Below are positions 27,146 through 36,155 of a stretch of DNA of 64,000 nucleotides, piece by piece (position 1 is the first letter of the stretch; each line of letters starts with the position of its first letter). The stretch is from Bacteroidota bacterium. Its GTDB lineage: Bacteria > Bacteroidota > Ignavibacteria > Ignavibacteriales > Ignavibacteriaceae. A program made the translations under genes and the position numbers. The stretch spans positions 1-64,000 of the forward strand of contig JAKAGV010000015.1 of the NCBI GenBank assembly GCA_021815405.1. The letters run 5' to 3'. The notes beneath the pieces were generated by a model, which saw nothing but the letters and a program-made list of their open reading frames with translations, did not search any database and was not told the origin of the DNA.

Positions 27146-27601
27146 ATGTCTGCCAAATTAAGACGATTAAACAGAATAAAGGAGATTTTAAATGCGAAGA
27201 ATATTTCTTCACATGAAGGTTTGGTAAAAATCCTCAGCGAAGAAGGAGTCCAGGTTACTCAAGCAACATTAAGCCGCGACTTCGCGGAGCTTGGTGTTAT
27301 CAGAACTATTACTGAGCATGGACCAAGATACATTCTCGATGCACATGAATCCGGCAAGCAGATTGCAAAGCTTATCGGGTTTGAGATTTTGAGCGTAGAA
27401 CATAATGAGTGTTTGGTACTGATTAGAACACTTTCAGGTAGAGCGCAAGGCATTGCGCATTACATTGATAGGATGAACTCTCCGGAAATTCTTGGGACGG
27501 TTGGTGGAGACGATACGGTATTGGTTATTCCGAGTTCGCAAAAATATATTTCAAATTTAGTTTCGATGGTAAAAAAAATGATGACCGAGCAAGTCGGATA
27601 G
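27146..27601 (+). CDS. argR: Arginine repressor
   Basis: 151 residues. The N-terminal winged helix (residues 5-70, with the recognition stretch TQATLSRDFAELGVI) binds ARG boxes. The C-terminal domain (80-150) forms the arginine-sensing hexamer and contains the GTVGGDDTVLVI segment. It lies inside the operon it probably controls, giving feedback. AAAGGAAA precedes the ATG. I could not pick out a convincing ARG box near argC. Confidence 0.94.
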   Translation: MSAKLRRLNRIKEILNAKNISSHEGLVKILSEEGVQVTQATLSRDFAELGVIRTITEHGPRYILDAHESGKQIAKLIGFEILSVEHNECLVLIRTLSGRAQGIAHYIDRMNSPEILGTVGGDDTVLVIPSSQKYISNLVSMVKKMMTEQVG

Positions 27602-27675
27602 CCTCAATGCGGCGACCTTGAAGGTCACTTGTAGCTCAAAAATATTTAGTTAGAATTTATAAGGAGAATAATAAA

Positions 27676-28896
27676 ATGTCAAAAAGAAAAATCGTAGTTG
27701 CATATTCCGGAGGACTTGATACTTCGGTCATGGTAAAATGGTTGAGCGAAAAATATAATGCAGAAATAATTACTGCTACCGGTTTCCTTGGTCAGGTAAA
27801 AGAGATTGAAGGCGTGAAAGAAAAAGCTGCTAAAACCGGCGCAATAAAATCTCATATCTTTGATTTAAGAGAAGAGTTTATTACAAACTACGCTTGGAAA
27901 GCACTGAAAGCCGGTGCTCTTTACGAAGGCACTTATCCGATGGCAACAGCAATCGGTAGACCGCTGCTTGCAAAGATGCTTGTCGATGTTGCAATTAAGG
28001 AAGGCGCTGATTCTGTTGCTCACGGCTGTACTGGTAAAGGTAACGACCAAGTACGATTTGAAGTTGGAGTTCAATCTCTTTCGCCGCAGTTAAATGTAAT
28101 AGCTCCGCTTAGAATCTGGGAATTCAGAAGCCGAGAAGAGGAAATGGATTATGCATTAAAGCATAATATTCCGATTAAGGCAAACAAGGATAATCCATAT
28201 TCAATCGACGAAAATCTTTGGGGCTTGGCGATTGAATGCGGCGTTCTCGAAGATCCGACAGTTGCACCTCCTGAAGATGCTTACCAGATTACAGTCAATC
28301 CGAAAAATGCACCGGACGAGCCGGCGGTAATTTCTATAGGATTTGAAAAAGGAATCCCCACAACTCTTAACGGAGTTGAGTTAAGCGCTGTTGAGCTTGT
28401 CTCACAGCTTAGAGATCTTGGCGCTGCTTATGGAGTTGGTAGATTGGATATGATTGAAAATAGAGTTGTGGGAATTAAATCACGAGAGATTTACGAAGCA
28501 CCTGCCGCAATTATTCTTCATCATGCTCATTCGGAATTGGAGAGACTAATTCTTGATAAAGATACTTTCCGATTCAAGCAGGATGTTTCAAATAAAATTG
28601 CTAATTTAATATATGATGGTTTGTGGTATTCTCCGTTGTTCAAATCGCTGATGGCGTTTGTTGATTCGACTCAAGAAAATTTAACCGGTGAAGTAAAACT
28701 GGAGCTTTACAAAGGCAGTATCAAAACACTTTTGAGAAATTCTATTTTCAGCCTTTACAACAAGAATCTTGCGACTTACACAGTCGAAGACACGTTCGAC
28801 CACAAGGCTTCGGAAGGATTTATTAAGATTTACGGACTGCCGTACAAAACAATTGCTCAGATAAAAAATATTTCGAAGGAAGAGGTTTTACAATAG
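27676..28896 (+). CDS. argG: Argininosuccinate synthase
   Basis: 406 residues. It joins citrulline and aspartate using ATP. The PP-loop is [15 protein letters not shown] (residues 9-23), followed by [15 protein letters not shown] and the aspartate-binding [11 protein letters not shown] region. AAGGAG lies 9 nt before the ATG. A small hairpin (GACCTTGAAGGTC) lies in the 74-nt gap after argR. The citrulline-forming enzyme argF is not in the window. Confidence 0.97.
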   Translation: MSKRKIVVAYSGGLDTSVMVKWLSEKYNAEIITATGFLGQVKEIEGVKEKAAKTGAIKSHIFDLREEFITNYAWKALKAGALYEGTYPMATAIGRPLLAKMLVDVAIKEGADSVAHGCTGKGNDQVRFEVGVQSLSPQLNVIAPLRIWEFRSREEEMDYALKHNIPIKANKDNPYSIDENLWGLAIECGVLEDPTVAPPEDAYQITVNPKNAPDEPAVISIGFEKGIPTTLNGVELSAVELVSQLRDLGAAYGVGRLDMIENRVVGIKSREIYEAPAAIILHHAHSELERLILDKDTFRFKQDVSNKIANLIYDGLWYSPLFKSLMAFVDSTQENLTGEVKLELYKGSIKTLLRNSIFSLYNKNLATYTVEDTFDHKASEGFIKIYGLPYKTIAQIKNISKEEVLQ

Positions 28897-30267
28897 ATGC
28901 TTTGGGGCGGAAGATTTAAAGAGAAGCTTAATGAGAAGGCGTTAAAATTTTCGTCCTCGCTCAAGTTTGATATAAATCTCCTGCAGGAAGATATTGAAGG
29001 AAGTATTGCTCATGCAGAAATGCTTTATTCAATTCGCATTCTTACCAAAGACGAAGCTGATAAAATTATCGGCGGATTAAAAAAAATTTCCGAAGATTGG
29101 CAAAATAAATCATGGCAGCCTGACGTTGAAAAATTTGAAGATGTCCATTCTGCAATCGAATCCCGACTGTACGAACTGATTGGAAAAGCGGCAGGCAAAC
29201 TTCACACAGGCAGAAGCAGAAATGACCAGATTACTCTTGATTTGATTTTATGGATAAAGAAAAGATGCACCTTAATCGTCGATTCGATAAATGAACTTCA
29301 GAAAACACTACTTGAAAAATCTTCTATACATATTGAAACATTAATTCCAGGTTACACTCATTTCCAAAGGGCGCAGCCAATCTCTTTAGCATTTCATTTC
29401 CTTGCTTATGTTGAAATGCTTGAAAGAGATAAGGCAAGATTTGAATTCATCAAAAACAATTTGTCTCAATCCCCCCTCGGTTCAGGCGCATTAGCTGGAT
29501 CTACTTTACCGCTTGATAGAAATTTAACTGCACAAAAACTTGGTTTTGAATCTCCAACCGGAAATGCTCTAGATTCGGTTTCCAACAGAGATTTTGTTTT
29601 AGATTATCTTCACGCATGTTCTGTGGGGATGATGCACTTAAGCAGACTTTCGGAAGAAATAATTATCTGGTCAACTTCTGAATGGAATTTCATTAAACTT
29701 AGTGATAGCTTTACTACCGGCTCTTCCTTAATGCCGCAGAAAAAGAATCCGGATATGGCAGAACTGATCCGCGGAAAAACCGGAAGAGTTTACGGCAATT
29801 ACATCGGCTTTGCTTCAACCATGAAATCACTACCTTTAAGTTACAACCGTGACTTGCAGGAAGACAAAGAGCCGCTGTTCGATTCGTCATTCACTTACGA
29901 AGATTCTCTTGAAATTATGAACGAAATGATTTCGACAGCAGAATTTAATAAGGATAGATTTGAAAAAGAACTTCAAGGAGACCTTTCATTAGCTACGGAT
30001 TTAGCAGATTGGCTTGTCTTAAAAGACGTTCCATTCCGTGAGGCACATAAAATTGTAGGTAATGTTGTTGCGAAGCTTGAAAGTGAAGGTAAGAATTTTA
30101 GTTCGGCAAGCTTAGATGATTTGAAATCTATCTCTGAAATTTTTGATGAATCGGCGTTGAAGTGTTTTGATATGCAATCTTCACTTGAAAATAAAAAAAC
30201 ATTTGGCTCTCCCAATCTGCAAATCGTAAAAGAAAGAATTAATTTCTTGAAACAGAAATTATTTTAA
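28897..30267 (+). CDS. argH: Argininosuccinate lyase
   Basis: 456 residues, fumarase superfamily, releasing arginine and fumarate in the last step. The signature GSSLMPQKKNPDMAELIRG is intact, as are TGRSRNDQ and the catalytic HFQRAQPISLAFH segment. The ATG follows the argG TAG directly (TAGATG), with the ribosome site GGAAGAGG inside argG, so the two are tightly coupled. Last gene of the cluster; no terminator hairpin is seen after it. Confidence 0.97.
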   Translation: MLWGGRFKEKLNEKALKFSSSLKFDINLLQEDIEGSIAHAEMLYSIRILTKDEADKIIGGLKKISEDWQNKSWQPDVEKFEDVHSAIESRLYELIGKAAGKLHTGRSRNDQITLDLILWIKKRCTLIVDSINELQKTLLEKSSIHIETLIPGYTHFQRAQPISLAFHFLAYVEMLERDKARFEFIKNNLSQSPLGSGALAGSTLPLDRNLTAQKLGFESPTGNALDSVSNRDFVLDYLHACSVGMMHLSRLSEEIIIWSTSEWNFIKLSDSFTTGSSLMPQKKNPDMAELIRGKTGRVYGNYIGFASTMKSLPLSYNRDLQEDKEPLFDSSFTYEDSLEIMNEMISTAEFNKDRFEKELQGDLSLATDLADWLVLKDVPFREAHKIVGNVVAKLESEGKNFSSASLDDLKSISEIFDESALKCFDMQSSLENKKTFGSPNLQIVKERINFLKQKLF

Positions 30268-30280
30268 AAAACTACTTTAG

Positions 30281-30481
30281 TTAGAAATCTTTTTCTTCCA
30301 GGACATAAGAATTATAGATGATGTAATATTCCTGTTCCCACTCATTCTCTTCAGAAATCCTTTCAAGAATAGTTCTATCCAAATTTGGGACAATCTTACT
30401 ATTATGAATTTCTAGCCCAAGTCTTTGTCTTTGGTGATTCATCAATAAGTTTTGTCTTTTTATATCGATTCTCGTTTCCAT
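30281..30481 (-). CDS. Small hypothetical protein
   Basis: A 66-codon frame (METRIDIKRQNLL...) with ATG start and good charge balance, but only a weak AAGTAAG upstream. It is rich in Glu, Arg and Asn, with no signal or membrane segment. It lies in the gap between argH and the tRNA cluster. Could be a real small protein or a chance frame. Confidence 0.35.
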   Translation of the reverse strand: METRIDIKRQNLLMNHQRQRLGLEIHNSKIVPNLDRTILERISEENEWEQEYYIIYNSYVLEEKDF

Positions 30482-30642
30482 TATAACTTACTTATAATTA
30501 ATTAAACATTAATCTTAATTACAATATCGAAAACTTTCAGAAAAGTTTAATAGATATTCAACACAAAAAGATAAGATTTTAATGTTAAGAAATCATTAAG
30601 TGATTATTAAATTTTCTTTATAAATAATAGGATGGAAAAATC
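30482..30642. other. Intergenic stretch, nothing seen
   Basis: AT-rich, stops in all frames, no repeat or RNA recognised before the tRNA terminator. Confidence 0.4.
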
Positions 30643-30672
30643 AGAAGCCTCGTAAATAATTACGAGGCTTCT
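30643..30672 (-). terminator. Terminator of the tRNA cluster
   Basis: A 13-bp perfect stem (AGAAGCCTCGTAA and its inverted copy, 4-nt loop) starts 5 nt past the 3' end of tRNA-Glu. On the minus strand it is followed by GATTTTTCC. Confidence 0.82.
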
Positions 30673-30676
30673 TTTG

Positions 30677-30748
30677 TGACCCCAACGGGATTCGAACCCA
30701 TATTACCGCCGTGAAAGGGCGATGTCCTAACCATTAGACGATGGGGCC
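30677..30748 (-). tRNA. tRNA-Glu (anticodon TTC)
   Basis: Cloverleaf from GGCCCCATCGTCTAATGG to the acceptor 3' strand TGGGGTC; anticodon loop CTTTCAC with anticodon TTC; T-arm GGTTCGAATCC. CCA is not encoded. Last of four tRNAs on this strand. Confidence 0.95.
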
Positions 30749-30766
30749 AATAAATTTCAATTTCAT

Positions 30767-30843
30767 TGGGGTGGGCAGTGGGATTTGAACCCACGACCCT
30801 CAGGGCCACAACCTGATACTCTAACCAACTGAGCTATGCCCAC
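30767..30843 (-). tRNA. tRNA-His (anticodon GTG)
   Basis: Acceptor GTGGGCA/TGCCCAC, D-arm AGCTCAGTTGG, anticodon loop TTGTGGC with GTG, T-arm GGTTCAAATCC. The CCA end is encoded after discriminator C. The base before the 5' end is G, as needed for tRNA-His G-1. Confidence 0.95.
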
Positions 30844-30914
30844 CATGAAAGAACAATTAAAAATGCAAAATTAAAAATTTATGTATCTCAATTTCCAATT
30901 TTTAATTGAATCTG

Positions 30915-30988
30915 TACGCCCAGGTGGACTCGAACCACCAACCTACAGCTTAGAAGGCTGTTGCTCTATCCAGTTGAGCTATGGGCGC
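30915..30988 (-). tRNA. tRNA-Arg (anticodon TCT)
   Basis: Acceptor GCGCCCA/TGGGCGT, D-arm AGCTCAACTGG, anticodon loop CTTCTAA with TCT, T-arm GGTTCGAGTCC. Reads AGA/AGG. CCA not encoded. Confidence 0.95.
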
Positions 30989-31010
30989 TTGTTTTAAAAG
31001 AACTCTTTTG

Positions 31011-31086
31011 TCGGGGCGGCAGGATTCGAACCTGCGACCTCCTGCTCCCAAAGCAGGCGCGATGAACCGGGCTACGCTACGCCCCG
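31011..31086 (-). tRNA. tRNA-Pro (anticodon TGG)
   Basis: Acceptor CGGGGCG/CGCCCCG, anticodon stem CCTGC/GCAGG around TTTGGGA with TGG, T-arm GGTTCGAATCC. First tRNA of the cluster, about 50 nt after a promoter. Confidence 0.95.
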
Positions 31087-31140
31087 ATTTTTTTTATGAA
31101 GCTATATCAATAAATGAAAAACTTATTTCAATTCGGGCAT

Positions 31141-31172
31141 CAAATATACTTTATAACCCGAAAAAAAACAAA
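31141..31172 (-). promoter_or_regulatory. Bacteroidota-type promoter of the tRNA cluster
   Basis: On the minus strand TTTG (31172-31169), a 20-nt spacer, then TATATTTG (31148-31141) match TTTG-N20-TAnnTTTG at every position. The start of transcription would be near 31134, a leader of about 48 nt before tRNA-Pro. Confidence 0.65.
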
Positions 31173-31294
31173 AGAATTACACCTCTATTTTAATTTTTTA
31201 CTCAATTTATTTCGAGTAAATACCTAAAAGTATATGATTTTCATGTAACTTTATTCTTAATTAAATTTACAAATAAAAAAAGTTTTCACTACAA

Positions 31295-32518
31295 ATGTCC
31301 TTTTCATTTTATATCTCAAAACGCTATATCTTTTCAAAAAAGGACTCGAAATTTATTTCATTCATTTCTACTATATCCATTACCGGTATTGCCTTAGGCG
31401 TAGCAACGTTGATAATAGCTTTGAGCATCCTAAACGGATTTGAAAGAACAATAACTAACAAGGTTATGGATTTTGATTCACATATCCAAATATCTTCTTA
31501 TACGGGAATACTGCCGGATTATCATTACGCCCTTCCGATTTTAAAAGAAAAGCTACAACCTTATGCAACAAGTATAAATCCGTTTGTTTCTGATCTGGCA
31601 ATCATCAGTAGTAAAACAATTAAAGATGGTGTTAGCATAAAAGGTATCCGTTCAGAAGATTATTGGAAAGGGGTTAAAGAAGATATCGTCAAAGGAAAAT
31701 TCAAATTGTACGATGACGAAAATCTTCCTTCAATTATAATCGGTCAGAAACTTGCTGATAAATTGATGGTCAAGGTTGGCGATAAGGTAACTGTATTTGC
31801 TTTGAACAAAGATAAAATTCCTACCCCGCAAAACCCTCCGAACATTCAGAGATTTATTATAACTGGAATTTTTGAAAGCGGGATGGCTGCATTTGATGAC
31901 CTCGTAGCTTATGTTGATATAAAGACTGCTCAAAGGCTATTCAATATCGGAAATGAAATAAGCGGATATGATATTCGAGTAAACAATATTTCTAAAATAG
32001 ATAGTTTAACAAATTATCTATCTGAGCATTTAAGCTATCCATATGCGACGAGATCGATCTATCAAATTCACAGAAACATTTTTACCTGGATTTCACTTCA
32101 GAAAAAACCGATCCCGATAATTTTGGGTTTAATTATAATCGTAGCAGTCTTTAATATAGTGGGTACACTCTTGATGATTGTGCTTGAAAAGACAAATGCA
32201 ATTGGTACATTAAAATCTCTCGGCGCAAATAGGCGGCAGCTTATTTCTGTTTTTATTTATCAAGGAATATATCTTGCAATCACAGGTATCATCATTGGAA
32301 ATCTTATTGCATTTGTACTTACATATCTTCAATTTAGATATAAGATAATCTCAATTCCATCTTCTGTTTATTTTATGTCGACTGTTCCGATTCTGCTTTC
32401 ATATCAGAATTTTATTGGCGTTTCAATACTGACTTTTCTATTGTGCATTGCAGCTTCGTTTATCCCCAGTTATATTGCATCCAAGATTCAGCCTGTTTCA
32501 TCATTGAGGTTTAGCTGA
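31295..32518 (+). CDS. Lipoprotein-releasing ABC transporter permease (LolC/LolE type)
   Basis: 407 residues with the FtsX/MacB-like layout: one N-terminal helix (residues 25-50, ISITGIALGVATLIIALSIL), a large periplasmic domain, and three C-terminal helices (about 270-400) ending ASKIQPVSSLRFS. LolC/E permeases extract outer-membrane lipoproteins from the inner membrane and hand them to LolA. The next gene is a paralogue sharing the TGATG stop-start, and a LolD ATPase follows, which completes the complex. C versus E cannot be assigned. Confidence 0.9.
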   Translation: MSFSFYISKRYIFSKKDSKFISFISTISITGIALGVATLIIALSILNGFERTITNKVMDFDSHIQISSYTGILPDYHYALPILKEKLQPYATSINPFVSDLAIISSKTIKDGVSIKGIRSEDYWKGVKEDIVKGKFKLYDDENLPSIIIGQKLADKLMVKVGDKVTVFALNKDKIPTPQNPPNIQRFIITGIFESGMAAFDDLVAYVDIKTAQRLFNIGNEISGYDIRVNNISKIDSLTNYLSEHLSYPYATRSIYQIHRNIFTWISLQKKPIPIILGLIIIVAVFNIVGTLLMIVLEKTNAIGTLKSLGANRRQLISVFIYQGIYLAITGIIIGNLIAFVLTYLQFRYKIISIPSSVYFMSTVPILLSYQNFIGVSILTFLLCIAASFIPSYIASKIQPVSSLRFS

Positions 32519-33750
32519 TGAAGTTTGAATCTTTCATATCAAAAAGATATTTAATATCAAAGCACAAGATAAATTTCATTACGATAATTTCTTTAATTTC
32601 AGTTCTGGGAATCACCATCGGTGTTGCTGCATTGATTGTTGTTCTTTCTGTTTTCAATGGTTTCGGAAGTTTGGTTACTTCATTCTTAATAAATTTTGAT
32701 CCGCATGTACGTATAGAAATAATTTCACCTGAAGGATTCAATAAGCGAAATGAAATTATTAAATCGCTTGAATCAATTCCTGATGTTCAAAAGTTTGCAC
32801 CTTATGTTTCCGGAAAAGTACTAGCATATAATGCCGGATTAACACAAGTTATTAACTTAAAAGGTATAAAAGAAAAATCCGGTAATGATATTTATGGAAT
32901 AAAAAAGAGTATGCTGTTTGGGAATTATGATATTTCTTTTCATAACGGATTACCGCGAATGATTTTGGGATTAACACTTGCAGACAGGCTTCAATCCGTT
33001 GTCGGAGATACCATAACAATAATCTCTCCAGTAGGGATTGAAAATGTCATCACTCAAATGGCACAACCGAAGACGCAGAAATTTGTTGTCGCCGGAATTT
33101 ACAGCTCAAACAACAACGATTATGATGAATCTTATATTTTTACTAACCTAGAAACTGCACAAGACCTGCTTGGATATGGAAATAATGTTCAAGGCTACGA
33201 TGTCCGGTTAAATAATTTGGACGAGGCTGGAGGTGTAAAAACTCAGCTTCAAAAAAAGTTAGATAATAATTTATTCAGCATTAACACCTGGTATGATTTT
33301 CACAAAGAACTATACATAGTAATGAAAATTGAAAGATGGACTGCTTACGTCGTTTTATGTTTGATTGTTGCGGTTGCAACTTTCAATATACTTGGTTCTC
33401 TTTCTATGTCTGTAATCGAGAAGAAGCGAGATATCGGGATTTTAAGATCAATGGGTGCAGGAGAAAAATCAATTTTGAAAATATTTATGTACGAAGGTTT
33501 ATTTATTGGAGTAATTGGCACAGTTGCAGGATTACTGCTGGGATATTTTATCTGCTTCCTTCAACTAAAATATAAAATCTATCCTTTGGATCCGACGCAA
33601 TATAAAATTGATGCTCTGCCGCTTCAACTAAAAATTTCAGATTTCTTTTTTGTATCCGGTGCTGCAATGTTGCTATCCTTTCTTGCATCTTTAATTCCTG
33701 CAAGACGCGCAGCAAAAGTTGATCCTCTTGAAGCAATAAAATGGGAATGA
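32518..33750 (+). CDS. Lipoprotein-releasing ABC transporter permease, second subunit (LolC/LolE type)
   Basis: 410 residues, same topology as the preceding gene and similar at the start (FISKRYLISKHKINFITIIS). The C-terminal permease part has the SVIEKKRDIGILRSMGA loop that contacts the ATPase. The ATG overlaps the upstream TGA by one base, so the two permeases are made in step and probably form the LolCE heterodimer. The tail RRAAKVDPLEAIKWE is typical of the family. Confidence 0.92.
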   Translation: MKFESFISKRYLISKHKINFITIISLISVLGITIGVAALIVVLSVFNGFGSLVTSFLINFDPHVRIEIISPEGFNKRNEIIKSLESIPDVQKFAPYVSGKVLAYNAGLTQVINLKGIKEKSGNDIYGIKKSMLFGNYDISFHNGLPRMILGLTLADRLQSVVGDTITIISPVGIENVITQMAQPKTQKFVVAGIYSSNNNDYDESYIFTNLETAQDLLGYGNNVQGYDVRLNNLDEAGGVKTQLQKKLDNNLFSINTWYDFHKELYIVMKIERWTAYVVLCLIVAVATFNILGSLSMSVIEKKRDIGILRSMGAGEKSILKIFMYEGLFIGVIGTVAGLLLGYFICFLQLKYKIYPLDPTQYKIDALPLQLKISDFFFVSGAAMLLSFLASLIPARRAAKVDPLEAIKWE

Positions 33751-33872
33751 GGAATAGCATGGATGCCTATTTATATGACTGCATGATTATTAGCTTAGAA
33801 GTTTCCATGCAGACATGCGTTTTTGCAATCTTGCAAAAGAGTAATTGATAAATAAAACATAAAGTAATTGGA
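33751..33872. repeat. GCATGGATGC-type repeat before lolD
   Basis: The gap contains GCATGGATGC and CATGCAGACATGC, related to the stretch right after lolD (34549-34612: GCATGGATGC, ATGCAAACATGC). So lolD is bracketed by similar ATGCA-rich sequences. Confidence 0.45.
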
Positions 33873-34556
33873 ATGATACTCGAAGCAAAAAACTTGATTA
33901 AGACATATCAAAACAATCAGAAACTTAGACTTGAAGTACTAAAATCTGTTTCGCTTGAGATTGAAGAGAAAAAGATTTCAGTTATTGTCGGAGCTTCCGG
34001 TGCAGGTAAAAGCACTTTACTTCATCTTCTTGGAGGATTGGATAGACCTTACAGCGGTTCTGTATTTTATGATAACCAGGATATCTATAAGTTATCTGAT
34101 GATAAACTTACAAAGTTTAGAAATAGAAATATTGGCTTCGTATTCCAGTTCCATCATCTGTTGCCGGAATTTACTGCCGTTGAAAATGTAGCTATCCCGC
34201 AAATGATTCATGGAGTATCATTAGAAAAAGCAATAAAGAAAGCACATGAACTTTTAAATTCAGTTGGACTTTCAGACAGAGCGAACCATAAGCCTGCAGA
34301 GCTTTCCGGCGGCGAGCAGCAGAGAATAGCCGTTGCCAGAGCGCTTGCGAACGACCCTGCAATTATCTTTGCCGATGAGCCAACCGGAAATCTTGATTCA
34401 GCAAACAGTGAAATCATTCATCAAATTATTGTCAAGTTGAGAGATGAACTTGGAAAGACTTTCGTAATAGTAACACACAATCCCGAGCTGGTAAAGCTAG
34501 CTGATACTGTTTTCGAAATTAAAGACGGAAAAATAAATCAACGCATGGATGCATAA
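33873..34556 (+). CDS. lolD: Lipoprotein-releasing system ATP-binding protein
   Basis: 227 residues, ABC ATPase driving LolCE. Walker A GASGAGKS (residues 42-49), Q-loop FVFQFHHLLPEF, signature LSGGEQQRIAVARAL, Walker B AIIFADEPTGNLD and switch His in VTHNPE are all intact. It follows the two permease genes after a 122-nt gap of ATGCA-rich repeats. Its last codons (CGC ATG GAT GCA) overlap a copy of the same repeat, so the C-terminus ending QRMDA may have been changed by it. Confidence 0.93.
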   Translation: MILEAKNLIKTYQNNQKLRLEVLKSVSLEIEEKKISVIVGASGAGKSTLLHLLGGLDRPYSGSVFYDNQDIYKLSDDKLTKFRNRNIGFVFQFHHLLPEFTAVENVAIPQMIHGVSLEKAIKKAHELLNSVGLSDRANHKPAELSGGEQQRIAVARALANDPAIIFADEPTGNLDSANSEIIHQIIVKLRDELGKTFVIVTHNPELVKLADTVFEIKDGKINQRMDA

Positions 34557-34614
34557 CTGTATGGATGCAGGGTTTTACATAACTTCATGCAAACATGCTT
34601 TAATGCAGTCATAT

Positions 34615-36120
34615 TTATCTTGTTAGATTTTCCAGATACTCAAATAACAGCCTAACACCAAATCCGGTCATATACTTCTTTGTGTAATTGTTAAAATCAT
34701 TTGCCATCGCTGGACCGGCGATATCGAGATGAGCCCACGGAATTTTTTTATCCACAAAATTTTCCAGAAACTTTGCGGCAGTAATTGCGCCTCCCCACCG
34801 GCTTCCTAAATTCTTTACATCAGCAACGTCGGTCTTTATCAGATAATTATAATCATCCCACAAAGGAAGCCGCCAGAGTCTATCAAACGTCTGTTGACCT
34901 GCTTTATAAAGATCCTCAGCTAGTTTGTCATCTTTAGTAAACAAACCACTTACAAACTCTCCAAGCGCAACTACGCATGCCCCGGTCAAGGTTGCTAAAT
35001 CAATTATAACATCCGGTTTTTCTTTAGAGGCATAATCGAGTGCATCAGATAGAATTACTCTGCCTTCAGCATCGGTATCAATCACTTCAATGCTTTTCCC
35101 TGATGCAGTAACGATAATATCTCCTGGTTTAAAAGATTTTCCTGAAGGCATGTTCTCGACAGAAGGAATAACGCCTAACAATTTAACCGGTAGTTTTGAT
35201 TTCGCCGCCGCTAATATTGTCCCAGCAACTACAGCCGCGCCGGACATATCTGCCTTCATTTCACCCATATTTGATGAGGGTTTAATTGAAATACCGCCGG
35301 AATCGAAAGTAACTCCCTTACCAACCAGCGCGATATGCTTTGCTTTATTCTTTTTAGTCAAGCCGTTATATTCTAAAACAATAAATCTTGGAGGATTATT
35401 ACTTCCGCTCCCTACCGCAAGCACACCTCCCATTTTTCTTTTCTTGATTTCTTTCTCATCAAATACTTTAACTTTTACTCCAGCCGATTTTAATTCAGTT
35501 GAAATTCTTTCAGCAAGAATAGATGGTACAAGTGCATTCGATGGTTCATTCTGCAAATCTTTTGTAAAGTTTACGCTTTCCATCAGATTTAGGGATTTAG
35601 CAATCGCTGAACTCAACTTCTTAACATCATCAGCATAGAAAAATACATCAAGCAGCTTTTCAGACTTTTTATCTTTCTTATATTTATCGAAAGAGTAATT
35701 ACCCAAAATCAATCCTTCCATAAAGGAACGATAAAAATATTCTTCACTTGAAAAGTATTTTTTGAAGTGTTCGAACTTCGGAATTGAAACATGCAGATAC
35801 TTTGCTTCTTCACCTTCAATCTTCTGTATAAAACCGGCAAGGTAATTTCTAAAATAATCGGGAGAAAATTTTTCATCGATTTTTATTTTTGAAATGAACA
35901 TCTCATCTGGTTTTCCGTCGTGTTTCGATATTCTAATTTCATTACCTTCCTTGGAAAGGAAGCTTTTTTTCTGAAGCTCTGATAACTTGACGTTTGAAAC
36001 CTTTATAACATTTTCAAGCGTCTGCTTTAAATTCTTTTCATCTATTAAGAATTTAATACTTATACTTAATGGCTTATAAGATATTTTCTTATCGCCGGAT
36101 TTTATTTCCAATTTGAACAT
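34615..36120 (-). CDS. pepA: Leucyl aminopeptidase, M17 family
   Basis: 501 residues. The N-terminal domain is variable and Lys-rich; the C-terminal catalytic domain binds two metals. Metal and catalytic segments GKGVTFDSGGISIKPS and VIDTDAEGRVILSDALDYA (the family signature NTDAEGR with Asp in place of Asn) are present, with GAAVVAGTI between them. It releases N-terminal residues in the cytoplasm. Upstream are nrnA and the toxin-antitoxin pair on the same strand with a 35-nt gap, so co-transcription is likely. Confidence 0.94.
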   Translation of the reverse strand: MFKLEIKSGDKKISYKPLSISIKFLIDEKNLKQTLENVIKVSNVKLSELQKKSFLSKEGNEIRISKHDGKPDEMFISKIKIDEKFSPDYFRNYLAGFIQKIEGEEAKYLHVSIPKFEHFKKYFSSEEYFYRSFMEGLILGNYSFDKYKKDKKSEKLLDVFFYADDVKKLSSAIAKSLNLMESVNFTKDLQNEPSNALVPSILAERISTELKSAGVKVKVFDEKEIKKRKMGGVLAVGSGSNNPPRFIVLEYNGLTKKNKAKHIALVGKGVTFDSGGISIKPSSNMGEMKADMSGAAVVAGTILAAAKSKLPVKLLGVIPSVENMPSGKSFKPGDIIVTASGKSIEVIDTDAEGRVILSDALDYASKEKPDVIIDLATLTGACVVALGEFVSGLFTKDDKLAEDLYKAGQQTFDRLWRLPLWDDYNYLIKTDVADVKNLGSRWGGAITAAKFLENFVDKKIPWAHLDIAGPAMANDFNNYTKKYMTGFGVRLLFEYLENLTR

Positions 36121-36155
36121 TGCTTTCCCTAATTTTTTATTTTTTTTATAAGCCT

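Noticed and set aside
27602-27675. ARG box or attenuator before argG
   Set aside because: Only a 6-bp GACCTTGAAGGTC hairpin is visible; no match to an ArgR operator could be supported.
30981-31193. Plus-strand ORF reading GRQDSNLRPPAPKAG...
   Set aside because: This is the antisense translation of tRNA-Pro, a well-known spurious ORF.
35090-35638. 182-codon plus-strand ORF
   Set aside because: Antisense shadow of pepA, whose motifs are clear on the other strand.
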